A DNA stretch of 42,885 nt, taken from an uncultured bacterium. GTDB taxonomy: Bacteria > Actinomycetota > Actinomycetes > S36-B12. The notes below the pieces were generated by a model. It saw only the letters and a list, made by a program, of their open reading frames with translations. It was not told where the DNA came from and searched no databases. Below, piece after piece: positions 40,207-42,885 of the stretch. The stretch is from the NCBI GenBank assembly GCA_903909555.1, contig CAIVWG010000011.1:1-42885 (forward strand), given 5' to 3'. The stretch's first letter is position 1; each line of letters begins with the position of its first letter. A program made the position numbers and the translations under genes.

Positions 40207-41742
40207 ATGGCGGCGACCGGACGGGCGATGCTGGCGATCGCGACCGCGGTCGCCCTCGGGGCGGCCTGGACCGCCGCGCCGGCCGCGGCCGCGATCCCCG
40301 ACCCGCCGGCAGCGACCACCGACGACGACGGCGAGCGCGGCCGGGCCGTCGCCGCGCGCGCGCTCGACTGGTCCTCCTGCCGCGGCGGCGAGGCGGAATG
40401 CGCCCGCCTGCGCGTGCCGCTGGACTACGCGGACCCGGACGGTCCCACGATCAGCCTGGCGGTGCTCCGGGTTCGCGCGGGCGGCGACGGCCAGGGTGCG
40501 AAGTACCGCGGCCCGCTCGTGATCAACCCCGGCGGCCCGGGAGTGCCGGGACTGGACTATCCCCTCGCCGTGGGGTCCTGGCTCGAGGACGTCGCCGCGT
40601 CGTACGACCTCATCGGCATCGACCCGCGCGGAGTCGGCAGCAGCACGCCGCTGCGGTGCCAGACCAACCGCGAGATGCGCGACTGGTTCCGCGCGGACGG
40701 CACTCCGGACACGCGGTCGGAACGCCGTGCGTTCGCCCGGCTGGCCGCGAGGATCGGGGAGGGCTGCGCGCGCCGTTCCGCGGACCTCCTCCCGCACGTG
40801 GGGACGCGCAATGTCGCGCGTGACCTGGAGTCGCTGCGCATCGCCCTCGGCGCGCCTCGCCTGTCGTTCCTCGGGATGTCGTACGGCACCCTCCTGGGGG
40901 CGACCTACGCCGACATGTTCCCCCACCGCACGGGCCGGGTCGTGCTCGACGGGGCCCTCGATCCCCGCCTGGACCAGGTGGGGATCACCCGGGGCCAGAT
41001 CGCCGGCTTCGACCACGCCGTGCAGCGGATGGCCCGGTCGTGCGCCGACTCGTCGTCCTGCTCGCTCGGCCGCGACGCCGATGCCGTGCTCCAGCGCATC
41101 AACAGGCTGCTGGGGTCGCTGGACTCCCGGCCGGTCGCCACCTCGACCGGGGCGCCGCTCACGCAGACCGAGGCGGTCACCGGGATCCTGGCCGCCCTGT
41201 ACAGCCCCTCACTGTGGTCCACAGCGCTCGCGGAGATCGCGTCGGCGCTCGACGGTGACGGGACCGGCCTCGCCCTGCGCGGCCGCGCCTTCCTCTCCGG
41301 CGATGCCGAGTTCATCTCCACCTTCTACGCGATCTCCTGCGTCGACTCCCCCGCCACGCCGGGACCGGAGGACCTCGCGGCCTGGGCCCGGGACGTGGCG
41401 CGTGACTCCGCCGTACCCGAGCTGAGCCGGTACCTCGCGTGGAGCGTCCTTCCCTGCCACGCCTGGCCCGCGCACCTCGTCGGACCGCTCACGGCGACGA
41501 CGGCTCGAGGTGCAGGTCCGATCCTGGTGATCGGCACCACGCACGATCCGGCGACGCCGCTGTCCTGGGCCCGCGCGCTCACGCGTCAGCTCGACTCCGC
41601 ACGGCTGCTGGAGTTCCGGGCGGACGGGCACGTCGCCGTAGGACGCGGTGCCGTGTGCATCGAGGGCGCGGTGACGTCGTACTTCGTGCGCGGGCTCGTT
41701 CCCCGCGACGGCGCGATCTGCCCGGACTCGGGCATCCGCTAG
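40207..41742 (+). CDS. Secreted alpha/beta-hydrolase peptidase (S33, TAP-like C terminus)
   Basis: A 511-residue exported hydrolase. The signal peptide (MAATGRAMLAIATAVALGAAWTAAPAAAA) ends near residue 29. The mature part has GPLVINPGGPGVPGLDY (oxyanion region), IGIDPRGVGSSTPLRC, and nucleophile elbow FLGMSYGTLLGATYADMF. The TAP-like C-terminal domain holds ILVIGTTHDPATPLSWA (acid) and RADGHVAVG (His). Relatives include Streptomyces tripeptidyl aminopeptidases and mycobacterial exported carboxylesterases such as the CaeA group, so peptide or ester cleavage outside the cell is expected. The ATG at 40207 has TACGTT seven bases upstream; the ORF track start lies in the promoter region. It is divergent from the molybdoenzyme (101 bp), and its stop overlaps that of the LysR gene. 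Confidence 0.92.
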   Translation: MAATGRAMLAIATAVALGAAWTAAPAAAAIPDPPAATTDDDGERGRAVAARALDWSSCRGGEAECARLRVPLDYADPDGPTISLAVLRVRAGGDGQGAKYRGPLVINPGGPGVPGLDYPLAVGSWLEDVAASYDLIGIDPRGVGSSTPLRCQTNREMRDWFRADGTPDTRSERRAFARLAARIGEGCARRSADLLPHVGTRNVARDLESLRIALGAPRLSFLGMSYGTLLGATYADMFPHRTGRVVLDGALDPRLDQVGITRGQIAGFDHAVQRMARSCADSSSCSLGRDADAVLQRINRLLGSLDSRPVATSTGAPLTQTEAVTGILAALYSPSLWSTALAEIASALDGDGTGLALRGRAFLSGDAEFISTFYAISCVDSPATPGPEDLAAWARDVARDSAVPELSRYLAWSVLPCHAWPAHLVGPLTATTARGAGPILVIGTTHDPATPLSWARALTRQLDSARLLEFRADGHVAVGRGAVCIEGAVTSYFVRGLVPRDGAICPDSGIR

Positions 41743-42653
41743 GCGTTCCCCGCTCGCTCCTCCAGGTCGCGCGCCACGGCGAGCAGCTCGCGCTCCAGCG
41801 TGGTCACCGCGGGCGGCGGAGCCTCGCGACGGACGAGGTCGATTCCGCGTGCGAGACGGACGTCTTCGATCGCGCGAACGACGACCCCGTGGGGCCGGTC
41901 CAGCGCCAGCCTCGGAACGAGCGCGATGCCGAGTCCCGCGGCCACGAACCCGAACGACACCTGGAAGTCGTCGGTGCGCAGGACCGGGCGCGGTGCGAAG
42001 CCGTGCACAGCCGCTGCGCCCAGCAGGGCGAGGTCCACCGGGTCTCCCGGGTCGCGGGCGAGGATCCAGCCCTCATCGGCGAGTTCGCCCAGGCGGACGT
42101 GCGGAGCCTGCGCCAGCGGGTGCGCATCGGGCAGCGCGAGCAGGAAGGGATCCTCCATCAGGCGCGTGCGCGTCCATCCCGGTGGCACCTCCAGTCCGCT
42201 CGACAGGTCGGAGTACACGAGGGCCGCGTGCAGGCTTCCTTCCGCGAGCGCCTCGATGAGCTGCGGGGTCTCCGCCTCGCGCAGTTCGAAGCGGACGCCG
42301 GTCTCCGCCTGGGTGGCGCCCAGGGCGCGCGGCAGGAGCGTGGCCCCCGCGCTGGGGAAGGTCCCGACGCGCAGCGTCGCCACGCCCTGCGACGCCAGGG
42401 CGCGAACCTCGCTCTCGGCCGAGGCGAGCCGCTCCAGGACCGCCGCGCTGTGACCGAGGAGGACCTGCCCAATGTCGGTGAGGTGCGTTCCCCGGGGTCC
42501 CCGCTCCACGAGCTGCGCGCCCAGCCCGCGTTCGAGGGCATCGAGGTGATGGGTGACGGTGGGCTGGGAGACGTAGAGGTCCCGTGCGGCCGCGGCCAGC
42601 GACCCGGTGCGGGCGACGGCCTGGAGGACGGCGAGCTGGCGCAGGTCGAGCAT
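41739..42653 (-). CDS. LysR-family transcriptional regulator
   Basis: A 304-residue regulator. The N-terminal winged helix-turn-helix reads MLDLRQLAVLQAVARTGSLAAAARDLYVSQPTVTHHLDALE, followed by the linker helix and a periplasmic-binding-protein-like effector domain (about 90-290). LysR proteins act as tetramers on T-N11-A boxes and usually control themselves and a divergent gene. The start is ATG 42653, preceded by AGGAG; the ORF track start is 19 codons upstream. A 15-bp palindrome 34 bases before the start is the probable operator. The expected divergent target lies beyond the right edge. The gene is convergent with the peptidase gene and their stop codons share CTAG. The effector is unknown. 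Confidence 0.93.
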   Translation of the reverse strand: MLDLRQLAVLQAVARTGSLAAAARDLYVSQPTVTHHLDALERGLGAQLVERGPRGTHLTDIGQVLLGHSAAVLERLASAESEVRALASQGVATLRVGTFPSAGATLLPRALGATQAETGVRFELREAETPQLIEALAEGSLHAALVYSDLSSGLEVPPGWTRTRLMEDPFLLALPDAHPLAQAPHVRLGELADEGWILARDPGDPVDLALLGAAAVHGFAPRPVLRTDDFQVSFGFVAAGLGIALVPRLALDRPHGVVVRAIEDVRLARGIDLVRREAPPPAVTTLERELLAVARDLEERAGNA

Positions 42654-42687
42654 GGGTCTCCTGGGTTCGGACACTCTTCGGTCATCA

Positions 42688-42702
42688 CCATACCGGGTAT
42701 GG
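42688..42702. promoter_or_regulatory. Probable LysR operator
   Basis: CCATACC-G-GGTATGG is a perfect 7-bp inverted repeat around one base. It contains the ATAC...GTAT core typical of LysR boxes and overlaps a TATGGT -10 candidate of the LysR gene on the minus strand, fitting autorepression and control of a divergent gene. Confidence 0.65.
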
Positions 42703-42885
42703 AGCAGCATGCAAAAGATCGGACCTTCTCTTTACTACTCAACGCTGGGACCCTCGGGACATGCTGCGCGAAGCAGGCAGCGGCGAAGTCTGCAAGGCCT
42801 GCGCAACCCAGGAGGGAAAGAAGAAAAAACTCAAAAAACTTGCACGGCACACATTGGCAACTGCCCCCCCCACACCGACTCGCCC
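42703..42885. other. Right-edge region with atypical A-rich runs, no gene assigned
   Basis: The last 183 bases contain GAAAGAAGAAAAAACTCAAAAAAC and a run of eight C, unlike the rest of the window. An open frame runs from ATG 42761 to the edge but has no ribosome site and no recognisable product. This may be the leader of the gene divergent from LysR, or a contig end. Confidence 0.4.

Noticed and set aside
42761-42885. Open frame starting MLREAGSGEV at the right edge
   Set aside because: There is no ribosome site or leaderless box and the Lys-rich content comes from the A-runs; too little to call a gene.
1-42885. CRISPR arrays, prophage or restriction-type defence systems
   Set aside because: No regularly spaced direct repeats, cas genes, phage structural genes or methylase/nuclease pairs were seen.

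Overview
The window is a very GC-rich chromosomal segment from an actinobacterium. This rests on strong G/C third-codon bias, GTG starts, many TANNNT -10 boxes placed 6-7 nt upstream of start codons (leaderless transcripts), and a conserved actinobacterial gene order: argS, lysA, hom, thrC, thrB, rho, rpmE, prfA, prmC, sua5, (glyA), wecA. I cannot name the genus. The fused oleBC gene and glyA placed between sua5 and wecA fit several actinobacterial orders.

Region 1 (1-14562, almost all minus strand) is housekeeping. It holds arginyl-tRNA synthetase, diaminopimelate decarboxylase, the threonine branch (hom-thrC-thrB, overlapping), transcription terminator Rho, ribosomal protein bL31, release factor 1 and its methyltransferase PrmC, the tRNA t6A enzyme Sua5, serine hydroxymethyltransferase, and the start of a WecA-type phospho-sugar transferase cut by the window edge. 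A DUF2157-like membrane protein lies on the plus strand, convergent with argS.

Region 2 (14814-20100, plus strand) carries a cold-shock protein with a strong terminator hairpin, an MHS-type major facilitator, a small membrane protein, tRNA-Arg(CCG), a tandem GNAT acetyltransferase, an HSL-type esterase and a CorA-family channel.

Region 3 (20111-29482) is the metabolic core of the accessory part. On the plus strand are an FGGY sugar/polyol kinase broken by a one-base frameshift, a GlpA-type FAD dehydrogenase with a [2Fe-2S] domain, a second FAD/NAD oxidoreductase, and a dimethylglycine/sarcosine dehydrogenase-like FAD-GcvT protein. Facing them on the minus strand are a choline/ethanolamine-kinase-like phosphotransferase and an APC amine permease. 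A perfect 60-bp palindrome and a 21-bp-stem hairpin sit where the two blocks converge. I infer a catabolic island for a methylated amine and/or a glycerol-like phosphorylated substrate.

Region 4 (29517-32910) has a CPBP-type membrane protease, a two-gene cassette (alpha/beta hydrolase plus a degenerate DUF2252-like protein), and a 534-bp gene-free interval. That interval appears to encode a structured RNA of about 270 nt with its own promoter, several GCAA-tetraloop hairpins and a canonical intrinsic terminator.

Region 5 (32990-42653) has the long-chain olefin operon oleA-oleBC-oleD, a molybdopterin oxidoreductase, a secreted S33/TAP-like peptidase and a LysR regulator with a palindromic operator at its promoter. 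The last 170 bases contain A-rich runs unlike the rest of the window.

The most interesting items are the candidate ncRNA, the perfect palindrome, the frameshifted kinase with its amine/polyol oxidation cluster, the degenerate DUF2252/hydrolase pair, and the overlapping divergent leaderless promoters at 29.5 kb.
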